This document shows, piece by piece, positions 28,954-36,931 of a DNA stretch of 64,000 nt. How positions within the stretch are numbered: the first letter of the stretch is position 1; each line of letters starts with the position of its first letter. Position numbers and translations under genes: made by a program. The DNA is from Saccharospirillum sp965652395 (GTDB lineage: Bacteria; Pseudomonadota; Gammaproteobacteria; Pseudomonadales; Natronospirillaceae): contig CBFGUW010000011.1 in the NCBI GenBank assembly GCA_965652395.1, positions 60,940-124,939 of the forward strand, in the 5' to 3' direction. A model generated the notes under the pieces. That model had not been told where the DNA came from, searched no databases, and saw only the letters and a list, made by a program, of their open reading frames with translations.

Positions 28954-28967
28954 ACCGACCGGTCGGT
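28954..28967. promoter_or_regulatory. Perfect 14-bp palindrome upstream of argS
   Basis: ACCGACCGGTCGGT is a perfect dyad 29 bases before the argS start. Its form resembles operators of TetR-family repressors, but no such regulator gene is in the window and the fit may be fortuitous. Confidence 0.4.
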
Positions 28968-28996
28968 AAGCATTCACCAACGGAGTTCCAGAACCG

Positions 28997-30682
28997 ATGA
29001 AACAACAGGTTGCCGATTTATTGGGTCAAGCCGTCGATCAATTGAAAGCCAAGGGTACCGTGCCGAACGACGTCCCAGTGCGCATCATGGTCGACAACAC
29101 CCGAGACAAATCCCATGGCGACCTGGCCAGCAACCTCGCGCTCACCCTGGCCAAACCCTGCGGCAAACCGCCCCGCGCCGTCGCCGAAGCCATCATCGAA
29201 GCACTGCCGGAAAGCCCCCTGGTCAGCAAAATTGAAATTGCAGGCCCCGGCTTTATCAACTTCTTCCTCGCCAGCGACTCAAACGCCGAAATCGTTCGGG
29301 AAATTCTGGAAAAAGGCACCGACTTCGGTCGCAATACCCGTGGCCAGGGCGAAAAAGCCCAGGTCGAATTCGTCTCCGCCAACCCCACAGGCCCACTGCA
29401 CGTCGGCCACGGACGGGGCGCCGCCGTAGGCGATTCCTTATGTCGCGTACTGACCGCCAATGGTTGGGACATCACCCGCGAGTTCTACTACAACGACGCC
29501 GGAGCACAGATCAACAACCTCGCCCTCTCCGTCCAGGCCCGCGCCAAAGGCCTCACACCCGAAGACCCAAGCTGGCCCGAAGACGGCTACCGGGGCGAGT
29601 ACATCATCGACGTCGCCAACAGCTACCTCGCCAAAGACACCATCGACGCCGACGACCAACACGTAATAGGCACCGGCAACCCCGACGACCTCGACGCCAT
29701 CCGTCACTTCGCCGTCGCCTACCTGCGCCGCGAACAGGACCTCGACCTCAAAGCCTTCGGTGTTGAATTCGACGTATTCTTCCTCGAATCCTCGCTGTAT
29801 TCCGATGGCAAAGTCGAAGCCACCGTCAAACAGCTCATCGACAACGGCTACACCTACGAAAAAGACGGCGCCCTCTGGCTGAAAACCACCGAATTCGGCG
29901 ACGACAAAGACCGCGTCATGCGCAAAAAGGATGGCGGCTACACCTACTTCCTACCCGATGTCGCCTACCACAAAGACAAATTCGAACGCGGCTTCAAACG
30001 CGTGATCAACGAACAGGGCGCCGACCACCACAGCACCGTCACCCGCGTTCGCGCCGGTATCCAAGCACTCCAGGAAGGCATTCCGGAAGGTTACCCCGAC
30101 TACGTGCTGCATCAAATGGTGATGGTCACCAAAGGCGGCGAAGAAGTTAAACTCTCCAAACGGGCTGGCAGCTACGTCACCCTGCGCGACCTCATCGACG
30201 AAGTCGGCCGCGACGCCACCCGTTACTTCCTCGTCTCACGCCGGGCCGATTCACAACTGACATTCGACATCGACCTCGCCCGCAGCCAGAGCAACGACAA
30301 CCCGGTCTACTACATCCAGTACGCCCACGCCCGGATCTGCGCCGTACTTGGCAAAGTAGCCCAGGAAGACCTCGCCACCATCACCAGCGACGGCGTCGCC
30401 GCCCTGGGCGAACTGGACCTGGACGACGAGCGCGAACTGATGACCCAACTGCGCCGCTACCCCGAAGTCATCCAAAGCGCTGGCGACAGCCTCGAACCGG
30501 CCATCATCGCCACCTATCTCAAGGACCTCGCCTCCATCTTCCACGGTTACTACAACAACAACCGTATCCTGGTGGACGACAAAACCGTCCTCATGGGCCG
30601 ACTCGCCCTCTCCACCGCCATCAAACAGGTGCTCGCCAACGGCCTCGACCTACTCGGCGTCAGCGCACCGGAGCAAATGTAA
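28997..30682 (+). CDS. argS: Arginyl-tRNA synthetase
   Basis: ArgS (561 aa) charges tRNA-Arg with arginine. It is a class I synthetase: the HIGH-type motif is PTGPLHVGHGRGAAVG (about 129-144) and the KMSKS-type motif is KLSKRAG. The N-terminal Add-1 domain and C-terminal DALR anticodon-binding domain (about 440-561) are present. CGGAG lies 11 bases before the ATG. The stop is immediately followed by the ATG of the SPOR gene, so they form an operon. The gene is strongly biased to C in third codon positions (40 of 60 G/C at 30001-30060). Confidence 0.98.
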   Translation: MKQQVADLLGQAVDQLKAKGTVPNDVPVRIMVDNTRDKSHGDLASNLALTLAKPCGKPPRAVAEAIIEALPESPLVSKIEIAGPGFINFFLASDSNAEIVREILEKGTDFGRNTRGQGEKAQVEFVSANPTGPLHVGHGRGAAVGDSLCRVLTANGWDITREFYYNDAGAQINNLALSVQARAKGLTPEDPSWPEDGYRGEYIIDVANSYLAKDTIDADDQHVIGTGNPDDLDAIRHFAVAYLRREQDLDLKAFGVEFDVFFLESSLYSDGKVEATVKQLIDNGYTYEKDGALWLKTTEFGDDKDRVMRKKDGGYTYFLPDVAYHKDKFERGFKRVINEQGADHHSTVTRVRAGIQALQEGIPEGYPDYVLHQMVMVTKGGEEVKLSKRAGSYVTLRDLIDEVGRDATRYFLVSRRADSQLTFDIDLARSQSNDNPVYYIQYAHARICAVLGKVAQEDLATITSDGVAALGELDLDDERELMTQLRRYPEVIQSAGDSLEPAIIATYLKDLASIFHGYYNNNRILVDDKTVLMGRLALSTAIKQVLANGLDLLGVSAPEQM

Positions 30683-31312
30683 ATGGCACGGGATTTCGCC
30701 AGCAAACCACCACCGGAACCGGCCCGCAGCCGGGTTCCCGGCTGGGTTTGGATGTTCACAACCGTCACAGCCATCGCCTTCGTCGGCTTCCTCTACTACC
30801 TAAGCCAGCTCCCCGCCGAAAGCGGCGGAGCCGAAGCCGTGCGCAAGGAAGTCCAAAACCTCGCCAACCAACCCAAAACAGACACACAGCCCAAAGCCGA
30901 ACCCCAAGCACCCAAGGAAGACACCAAAGCACCCAGCCTCGAGCAAGCCTTCGAGTTCTACAAACTGTTAAAAGACGACGAAGTTCCCGTCCTGCTGCCC
31001 GAACCCAAGGCACCCACCACCACTCAACCTGGTGGAACCATCACGCCTTCAACACCGGCTCCAACGACGGCGGGCAAACGCTGGATGATTCAAGTCGCCT
31101 CCTTCAGCCGGGTGGAAGACGCCGACCGCCTGCGCGCCGAGCTGATCATCAACGGTTTGACCGAAGCACACCTGAACACCGTCGACCTAGGCGATAAAGG
31201 CACCTACCACCGGGTGATGGTCGGCCCCTTCGATAATCGCTCCCGCTTGAACAAAGCACAGGACATCTTGGTCGGGCTGAGACATGAAGTCATGGTGAGA
31301 ACGCTGGATTAA
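30683..31312 (+). CDS. SPOR-domain membrane protein (FtsN-like)
   Basis: This 209-aa bitopic protein has a short cytoplasmic tail, one transmembrane helix (about 20-40: VWMFTTVTAIAFVGFLYYL), a Pro/Lys/Thr-rich periplasmic linker, and a C-terminal SPOR domain (about 130-209, MIQVASFSRVEDADRLRAEL). SPOR domains bind glycan stripped of stem peptides at division sites. The argS-SPOR-hslVU order matches the locus I recall in pseudomonads, where the protein is FtsN-like. It starts directly on the argS stop codon, so it is probably translated by coupling. Confidence 0.88.
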   Translation: MARDFASKPPPEPARSRVPGWVWMFTTVTAIAFVGFLYYLSQLPAESGGAEAVRKEVQNLANQPKTDTQPKAEPQAPKEDTKAPSLEQAFEFYKLLKDDEVPVLLPEPKAPTTTQPGGTITPSTPAPTTAGKRWMIQVASFSRVEDADRLRAELIINGLTEAHLNTVDLGDKGTYHRVMVGPFDNRSRLNKAQDILVGLRHEVMVRTLD

Positions 31313-31330
31313 GCATTGTTTCTGATGCGA

Positions 31331-31441
31331 GTGCCCGGAGGGGGTGTTGTTATTCGGGGGAGTCCGCAGCAAGGATGCTGCGGCCTAGTCTCCATGGATG
31401 GATTCACGACGACCCCGAATAACAGCATCCCCTTCGGGCAC
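31331..31441. repeat. Long structured palindromic element, copy 2
   Basis: Arms of 29 nt (31331-31359 and 31413-31441) enclose a 53-nt core. The core holds the hairpin CCGCAGCA-AGGA-TGCTGCGG (31364-31383) followed by CCATGGATGG and TTCACG, nearly identical to copy 1. The arms have no similarity to those of copy 1. Arm-to-arm there are three deviations from perfect pairing, and all three would be G-U pairs in RNA of the plus strand. It lies between the SPOR gene and the hslVU promoter. Confidence 0.85.
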
Positions 31442-31480
31442 GGACCACTGTGACAAAAGTAACCCCAGAAGCCATTTTGG

Positions 31481-31508
31481 CTTTGAATTCTTCTGCCCGT
31501 CCCCATCT
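31481..31508 (+). promoter_or_regulatory. Sigma-32-type heat-shock promoter of hslVU
   Basis: CTTTGAA (31481-31487), a 13-base spacer and CCCCATCT (31501-31508) fit the RpoH consensus CTTGAAA / CCCCATNT closely. Transcription would begin near 31515, about 27 bases before hslV. Confidence 0.8.
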
Positions 31509-31541
31509 AGGCGTCTGAAGCCTTAATGGAACAGAAAGTAC

Positions 31542-32060
31542 ATGACAACCATCGTATCAGTGCGCCGAAACGACACCGTAGTAGTCGGCGGCGACGGTCA
31601 AGTCTCCCTCGGTAACACCGTCATGAAAGGCAATGCCCGCAAAGTACGCCGGCTCTATCACGACAATGTCATCGCCGGATTCGCAGGAGGCACCGCGGAC
31701 GCATTCACCCTCTTCGAAAAATTCGAAGGCCACCTCCAGCAACACAGCGGCCACCTCACCCGCGCCGCCGTCGAACTCGCCAAAGAATGGCGCAGCGACC
31801 GCGCACTGCGCCGCCTCGAAGCCATGCTCATCGTCGCCGACAAAGACACCACCCTCGTCATCTCCGGCACCGGCGACGTCGTCGAACCCGAACACGGCAT
31901 CGTCGCCATCGGCTCCGGCGGCAACTTCGCCCTCGCCGCCGCCCGCGCCCTGCACGAAAATACCGACATGAGCGCCGAAGACATCACCCGTCGAGCCCTG
32001 GATATCGCGGCCGACATCTGCGTCTTCACAAACCACAACGCCGTATACGAATCCCTGTGA
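31542..32060 (+). CDS. hslV: HslV peptidase subunit of the HslUV protease
   Basis: HslV (172 aa) is the proteasome-related threonine peptidase that forms a double hexamer capped by HslU. After removal of Met1 the nucleophile is Thr2 (MTTIVSVRRND). The conserved GDGQVSLGNTVMKGNARKVR and GSGGNFALAAARAL segments are present. It is preceded by a heat-shock promoter at 31481-31508 and lies 10 bases before hslU. Confidence 0.98.
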   Translation: MTTIVSVRRNDTVVVGGDGQVSLGNTVMKGNARKVRRLYHDNVIAGFAGGTADAFTLFEKFEGHLQQHSGHLTRAAVELAKEWRSDRALRRLEAMLIVADKDTTLVISGTGDVVEPEHGIVAIGSGGNFALAAARALHENTDMSAEDITRRALDIAADICVFTNHNAVYESL

Positions 32061-32070
32061 GAGGTCTCTG

Positions 32071-33411
32071 ATGTCGACCATGACACCCCGCGAAATCGTC
32101 CACGAACTGGACAAATTCATCATCGGCCAGGACAAAGCAAAGCGCGCCGTCGCCATCGCCCTGCGCAACCGCTGGCGCCGCATGCAACTCGATGAAACAC
32201 TGCGCGACGAAATCACCCCCAAGAACATCCTGATGATCGGCCCCACCGGCGTCGGCAAAACCGAAATCGCCCGTCGTCTCGCCAAACTGGCCAACGCCCC
32301 CTTCATCAAAATCGAAGCCACCAAATTCACCGAGGTCGGCTACGTCGGACGGGACGTTGAAAGCATCGTCCGCGATCTGGTCGAAACCGGCATCAAAATG
32401 CTGCGCGAGCAGGAAATGCTGCGTGCCCGCCCCCGTGCGGAAGATGCCGCCGAGGACCGAATTCTCGATATCCTACTGCCCCCCGCACGCGACAACTACT
32501 ACGGCGGAAGCGACGAAAAACCCAAAACCGACAGCAGCACACGCCAGATCTTCCGCAAGAAACTGCGCGAAGGTGAACTCGACGACAAAGAAATCGAAAT
32601 CGAAATCGCTGAACCCAGCATGGGCGTCGAAATCATGGCACCTCCAGGCATGGAGGAGATGACCAGCCAGCTGCAGAACATGTTCTCCAACCTCGGCAAC
32701 CAGCGCAAAACCAAAAAGCGCAAACTGAAAGTCAAAGAAGCCTACAAGCAACTGGTCGACGAAGAAGCCGCCAAACTCGTCAACGAAGAAGAGTTGAAAC
32801 AAAAAGCCCTGAAAACCGTCGAACAGAACGGCATCGTCTTCCTCGACGAGATCGACAAAATCGCCAAAAGCGACCAACGCAGCGGTGGTGAAGTCAGCCG
32901 CGAAGGCGTACAGCGCGACCTGCTTCCGTTAATCGAAGGCAGCACCGTCAGCACCAAGTACGGCATGGTCCGCACCGATCATATTTTGTTCATCGGCAGC
33001 GGCGCCTTCCATTTCTCCAAACCCAGCGACCTGATTCCGGAACTGCAGGGCCGACTCCCCATTCGCGTGGAATTGGACGCCCTGACACCCGACGACTTCA
33101 AACGCATCCTCACCGAGCCGGACTACTGCATCACCGAGCAGTACAAAGCCCTGATGGGCGCTGAAGGCATGACCGTCGAATTCAGCGAAGACGCCATCGA
33201 CGCCATCGCCAAAACAGCCTACCAGGTCAACGAAAGCACCGAGAACATCGGCGCCCGTCGTCTGCACACCATCATGGAACGACTGTTCGAAGACATCTCC
33301 TTCCGCGCCAGCGAACTGAGCGGGGAAACACAGGTGATCGACGCCGACTACGTCAATCGTTTCCTCGGTGAGCTGGCTCAAAACGAAGACCTCAGCCGCT
33401 TCATTCTTTAA
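32071..33411 (+). CDS. hslU: HslU unfoldase ATPase of the HslUV protease
   Basis: HslU (446 aa, usual length) is the AAA+ unfoldase that feeds proteins into HslV. Walker A is GPTGVGKTEIARRL and Walker B is GIVFLDEIDKIAK. The I-domain lies between them (about 110-240), and the C-terminal tail that docks into HslV ends in EDLSRFIL. AGAGG precedes the start. It is co-transcribed with hslV, and probably with the DUF971 gene 19 bases downstream. Confidence 0.98.
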   Translation: MSTMTPREIVHELDKFIIGQDKAKRAVAIALRNRWRRMQLDETLRDEITPKNILMIGPTGVGKTEIARRLAKLANAPFIKIEATKFTEVGYVGRDVESIVRDLVETGIKMLREQEMLRARPRAEDAAEDRILDILLPPARDNYYGGSDEKPKTDSSTRQIFRKKLREGELDDKEIEIEIAEPSMGVEIMAPPGMEEMTSQLQNMFSNLGNQRKTKKRKLKVKEAYKQLVDEEAAKLVNEEELKQKALKTVEQNGIVFLDEIDKIAKSDQRSGGEVSREGVQRDLLPLIEGSTVSTKYGMVRTDHILFIGSGAFHFSKPSDLIPELQGRLPIRVELDALTPDDFKRILTEPDYCITEQYKALMGAEGMTVEFSEDAIDAIAKTAYQVNESTENIGARRLHTIMERLFEDISFRASELSGETQVIDADYVNRFLGELAQNEDLSRFIL

Positions 33412-33430
33412 CCGATACGGAAGATATCTC

Positions 33431-33811
33431 ATGGCCCAGGCACCAAAGTCCATTAAGTACCGTCGTGAATCGGCGGAGTTGGAATTGATCTGGGCGGATG
33501 GCACCGAGCACCGGCTCAGCGCGGAATTCCTCCGCGTTCACTCGCCCTCCGCCGAAGTGCGGGGCCATGGAATCGGCCAGGAAGTATTACAGACCGGCAA
33601 GAAAGATGTTGCCATCGCGCAGCTCGAACCGGTCGGTCGTTACGCCCTGAAAATCGTCTTTGACGACGGCCACGATTCCGGTCTGTACGACTGGGGCTAC
33701 CTGAGAACGCTCGGAAATGAGAAAGAGGCTTATTGGCAACGCTACCTATCCAGACTGGAAGAAGCCGGTCAGAGTCGAGAGCCTTTGTTTATCAAGGCTC
33801 GTCAGTTGTAG
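33431..33811 (+). CDS. DUF971 protein (gamma-butyrobetaine hydroxylase-like N-terminal domain)
   Basis: This 126-aa protein is a stand-alone DUF971 domain (SIKYRRESAELELIWADG, LSAEFLRVHSPSAEV, YALKIVFDDGHDSGLYDW). In eukaryotes and some bacteria the same domain precedes carnitine-biosynthesis dioxygenases, but the function of the single-domain form is not established. It follows hslU here as in pseudomonads. The ATG at 33431 is chosen because upstream codons are inside the hslU end; a start at 33368 would overlap hslU. Confidence 0.88.
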   Translation: MAQAPKSIKYRRESAELELIWADGTEHRLSAEFLRVHSPSAEVRGHGIGQEVLQTGKKDVAIAQLEPVGRYALKIVFDDGHDSGLYDWGYLRTLGNEKEAYWQRYLSRLEEAGQSREPLFIKARQL

Positions 33812-33842
33812 GTCAAATAGAGTAGCTCCTCGCACCAGGCTT

Positions 33843-33867
33843 TGTAGGAGCGCAGCCCCCTGCGCGA
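33843..33867 (+). repeat. REP-like element, forward copy
   Basis: TGTAGGAGCGCAGCCCCCTG followed by CGCGA contains the hairpin GCGCAG-CCCC-CTGCGC. It pairs with an inverted copy at 33949-33973 (23 of 25 bases agree), like a bacterial interspersed mosaic element. The TGTAGGAGCG start resembles pseudomonad REP sequences. Confidence 0.8.
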
Positions 33868-33948
33868 CCGGGTCAAACTGTGCTGATGTTGTAACAACCG
33901 TTTGAAGGAGGTACCGGTGGCACTATTGTCAGCTAGGTATCCTCCCTA

Positions 33949-33973
33949 TCGCGCAGAGGACTGCGCTCCTACA
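33949..33973 (-). repeat. REP-like element, inverted copy
   Basis: This is the inverted partner of 33843-33867, reading TGTAGGAGCGCAGTCCTCTG then CGCGA on the minus strand. The two are separated by about 80 bases with no gene. No RAYT transposase is in the window. Confidence 0.8.
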
Positions 33974-34098
33974 GGGTTGGGTGCTCCGGTTCGCGGCCTC
34001 AGGCCATGAACGCCCAATGCGGAACACACCACCGGCTTGGGGTTTACCCCCGGATGCTTTAGCATTGCCCAGTCTTCTCAACCCCGGTTCCGCGGATA

Positions 34099-35562
34099 AT
34101 GAAATACCGAGACCTACGTGACTTTCTTGATGGACTGGAACAGCGCGGGCAACTCAAGCGCATTCAACAGGCCGTTGATCCCCACCTTGAAATGACCGAT
34201 CTCTGTGATCGGGTGCTCAGGCAAAACGGCCCCGCCCTCCTCTTCGAAAACCCGACCGGATACAACATGCCCGTACTGGGCAACCTCTTCGGCACCCCGG
34301 AACGGGTAGCTCAGGGCATGGGCGCGGAATCGCTAAACGACTTGCGCGAAATTGGCCGCGTACTGGCCTATCTGAAAGAACCAGATCCGCCCAAGGGCTT
34401 GAGAGACGCCTGGGACAAACTGCCTCTGGTCAAAAAAGTCATGTCCATGGCGCCCAAAACCGTTAAAAAAGCGGCCTGCCAGGAAGTAATCTTTGAAGGC
34501 CCGGATGTGGACCTGGGAAAACTCCCGGTGTGGACCTGCTGGCCCGGCGACGCCGCACCGCTGGTCACCTGGCCATTAGTCATCACTCAAGGCCCCAAAG
34601 GAGGCCGCACCAACCTGGGCATTTATCGCCAGCAGGTCATCGGCAAAAACAAACTCATTATGCGCTGGCTGGCGCATCGGGGCGGCGCACTGGACTTCCA
34701 GGCCTGGCAACAGGAAAAGCCTGGCGAACCCTTCCCGATAGCGGTGGCACTGGGCGCCGACCCGGCCACCATACTCGGTGCGGTTACCCCGGTGCCTGAC
34801 ACCCTCTCCGAATACGCCTTCGCCGGACTGTTACGCGACAGCCGCACCGAACTCGTCAAATGCAAAACCCACGACCTGATGGTGCCCGCCAGCGCGGAAA
34901 TCGTACTCGAAGGGTATCTGTACCCCGGCGAGACCGCCGAAGAAGGCCCCTACGGCGACCATACCGGTTACTACAACGAGACCGAAACCTTCCCCGTCTT
35001 CACAGTCGAGCGTATCACTCACCGGGAAAATCCCATCTACCACTCCACCTACACCGGTCGACCACCCGACGAGCCTGCAGTTCTGGGCGTAGCGCTGAAC
35101 GAAGTCTTCGTGCCCATTCTGCAAAAGCAGTTCCCGGAAATTATCGACTTCTATCTACCACCGGAAGGCTGCTCTTACCGCATGGCCGTGGTCAGCATGA
35201 AGAAGCGTTACGCCGGTCACGCCAAACGTGTGATGATGGGGGTGTGGTCGTTTCTGCGACAGTTCATGTACACCAAGTACGTGATCGTCGTGGACGACGA
35301 CGTTAATCCGAGGGACTGGAACGATGTCATCTGGGCCATCACCACCCGAATGGACCCGGTGCGGGATACCGTACTCGTCGACAACACCCCCATCGACTAC
35401 CTCGATTTCGCCAGCCCCGTACCCGGGCTTGGCTCGAAAATGGGGCTGGACGCCACCAACAAGTGGCCCGGAGAAACCGATCGCGAATGGGGTCGACCCA
35501 TCGTCAAAGACCCGGATGTGTCTGCCCGGGTTGACAGCCTGATGATCGAACTGGGGCTTTAA
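34099..35562 (+). CDS. ubiD: UbiD-family 4-hydroxy-3-polyprenylbenzoate decarboxylase
   Basis: UbiD (487 aa) is the prenylated-FMN-dependent decarboxylase of ubiquinone biosynthesis. Visible landmarks are MKYRDLRDFLDGLEQRG at the start, GRTNLGIYRQQVIGKN, the cofactor-binding EIVLEGYLYPGE, and EEGPYGDHTGYYNE. It needs prenyl-FMN made by UbiX, whose gene is not in the window. A flavin reductase of the Fre type follows two genes on, similar to the ubiD-fre pairing in enterobacteria. Confidence 0.96.
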   Translation: MKYRDLRDFLDGLEQRGQLKRIQQAVDPHLEMTDLCDRVLRQNGPALLFENPTGYNMPVLGNLFGTPERVAQGMGAESLNDLREIGRVLAYLKEPDPPKGLRDAWDKLPLVKKVMSMAPKTVKKAACQEVIFEGPDVDLGKLPVWTCWPGDAAPLVTWPLVITQGPKGGRTNLGIYRQQVIGKNKLIMRWLAHRGGALDFQAWQQEKPGEPFPIAVALGADPATILGAVTPVPDTLSEYAFAGLLRDSRTELVKCKTHDLMVPASAEIVLEGYLYPGETAEEGPYGDHTGYYNETETFPVFTVERITHRENPIYHSTYTGRPPDEPAVLGVALNEVFVPILQKQFPEIIDFYLPPEGCSYRMAVVSMKKRYAGHAKRVMMGVWSFLRQFMYTKYVIVVDDDVNPRDWNDVIWAITTRMDPVRDTVLVDNTPIDYLDFASPVPGLGSKMGLDATNKWPGETDREWGRPIVKDPDVSARVDSLMIELGL

Positions 35563-35655
35563 GTCCCAGCCTTTTTGGGTCGCCCCCTGGAATAATCCCC
35601 AGCCCGCCCCTATAATCTTGACCAAATAGTCAACTTTATTGGGAAGCTTTGCAAT

Positions 35656-36069
35656 ATGAACGGGTTGGAACTATACGGTTACCTGGGCTCTGTACTGATC
35701 GCCGTCTCTCTGATGATGGCCGATATCTACAAGCTGAGGTGGATTAACCTGGTGGGTGCCGGAGCCTTTTCCAGCTATGGGCTCTTGATCGGCTCCTGGC
35801 CTGTGGCCATCCTGAACGGTTTTATCGTGCTGATCGACATCGTTCATCTTTGGCAGCTTTACCGCAAACCCGCCGCCCGGGCCGATGTGATCTTCCAGGT
35901 CAGCGACGACTATGTGCAGAACGTCCTGGCGGCCAGCCTGCCTCAGGTGGACAGCCTGGAAGGACATCAACGGATTCGAGTCAGCTTCAAAGGCACTCAA
36001 CCGGTGGGATTCGAGTTGACGGCGGATCAAACGGACTATTACAAGTCGGAAGAAAAACTGGCTGCTTGA
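35656..36069 (+). CDS. YgjV-like small inner-membrane protein
   Basis: This 137-aa protein has three predicted membrane helices in its first 75 residues (about 5-22, 28-46, 50-72), of the YgjV inner-membrane family, and a soluble tail (76-137, DVIFQVSDDYVQNVLA). E. coli YgjV is longer (about 180 aa). No function is established. It lies between ubiD and the Fre-like reductase in the same direction. Confidence 0.6.
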   Translation: MNGLELYGYLGSVLIAVSLMMADIYKLRWINLVGAGAFSSYGLLIGSWPVAILNGFIVLIDIVHLWQLYRKPAARADVIFQVSDDYVQNVLAASLPQVDSLEGHQRIRVSFKGTQPVGFELTADQTDYYKSEEKLAA

Positions 36070-36191
36070 GGCTCATTGCCCGAGACGCGACGTTAAACCA
36101 CGCGAATACGCCAGAATGTGACCCGACCGTGGCACAGACGGAAACTCGATGTGTATAATGTCCATTGACATTAGCCAACCGGAGAGTTTCC

Positions 36192-36929
36192 GTGACCGAA
36201 GAGACCCTGACCACCGCCACCCTCCACGATCTGAAAAAGCTGAGCGGTGGTGTCTGGCTGGTCCAACTGAAACCCCTCGACCCCTACCCTTTCGACGCCG
36301 GACAACACACGGAACTCAAGATTCCCGGCTTCAGCGACCTCTACTACACCATCGCCTCCGCCCCGAGCAGCCCCTGCATCGAACTTCATATACAGGCGGG
36401 TACGCCTCAGGCCGACGCCTTGGTGGATTGGCTGAAAAATGCCGACTCTGTCCAAATGGCCCCTGCGGCCGGCTCGACCCGCCTGGCATCTCTGCCGGAA
36501 GAAACCGGCCCTTTATTGCTCATTGCCTCCGGCACCGGGTTCAGCCAGGTTAAATCCATCGTTGAAGATCTACTGGCTCGGGGCAGTCAGCGTCAACTGT
36601 GCATCTATTGGTCAGGTTACCGGCTGAGCCAACTGTACATGCTGCAAAAAGCAGAGGCCTGGGCCGATCAGAATGACAACATCCATATGTCTGCCCTGAT
36701 TTCCGAACACAGTCATTGGGAAGACAAACACCAGATGCTGGTCCATGGCATTTTGGGCGACCACAGCGACCTTGATCAGTGTCAGGCGATTTGCTGCGGC
36801 TCCCCGGCCATGGTTTATACCGTCTACGATGCGCTCTGCGCCGAAGGCTTCAGACCGACCGCCATGCTCAGTGATGTTTTTATGTTCGCTCCGAGACCCA
36901 ACGCCGCCAACGCTCAAAAAGGTGCTTAA
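36192..36929 (+). CDS. fre: Fre-like NAD(P)H-flavin reductase
   Basis: This 245-aa protein is of the ferredoxin-NADP reductase-like flavin reductase family (Fre/LuxG). It has an N-terminal FAD/flavin barrel (PYPFDAGQHTELKIPGF, YTIASAPSS) and a C-terminal NAD(P)H domain (LLLIASGTGFSQVKSI, AICCGSPAMVYTVYDAL). Such enzymes supply reduced flavin to partner enzymes, and in enterobacteria fre lies beside ubiD. The GTG at 36192 is preferred because GGAGAG lies seven bases upstream. It ends two bases before the TrmB-like regulator. Confidence 0.85.
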   Translation: MTEETLTTATLHDLKKLSGGVWLVQLKPLDPYPFDAGQHTELKIPGFSDLYYTIASAPSSPCIELHIQAGTPQADALVDWLKNADSVQMAPAAGSTRLASLPEETGPLLLIASGTGFSQVKSIVEDLLARGSQRQLCIYWSGYRLSQLYMLQKAEAWADQNDNIHMSALISEHSHWEDKHQMLVHGILGDHSDLDQCQAICCGSPAMVYTVYDALCAEGFRPTAMLSDVFMFAPRPNAANAQKGA

Positions 36930-36931
36930 CC

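Noticed and set aside
31557..32330. Minus-strand frame across hslV and hslU
   Set aside because: Low-complexity Ala/Val/Gly/Asp text produced by the C-rich third positions of hslVU.
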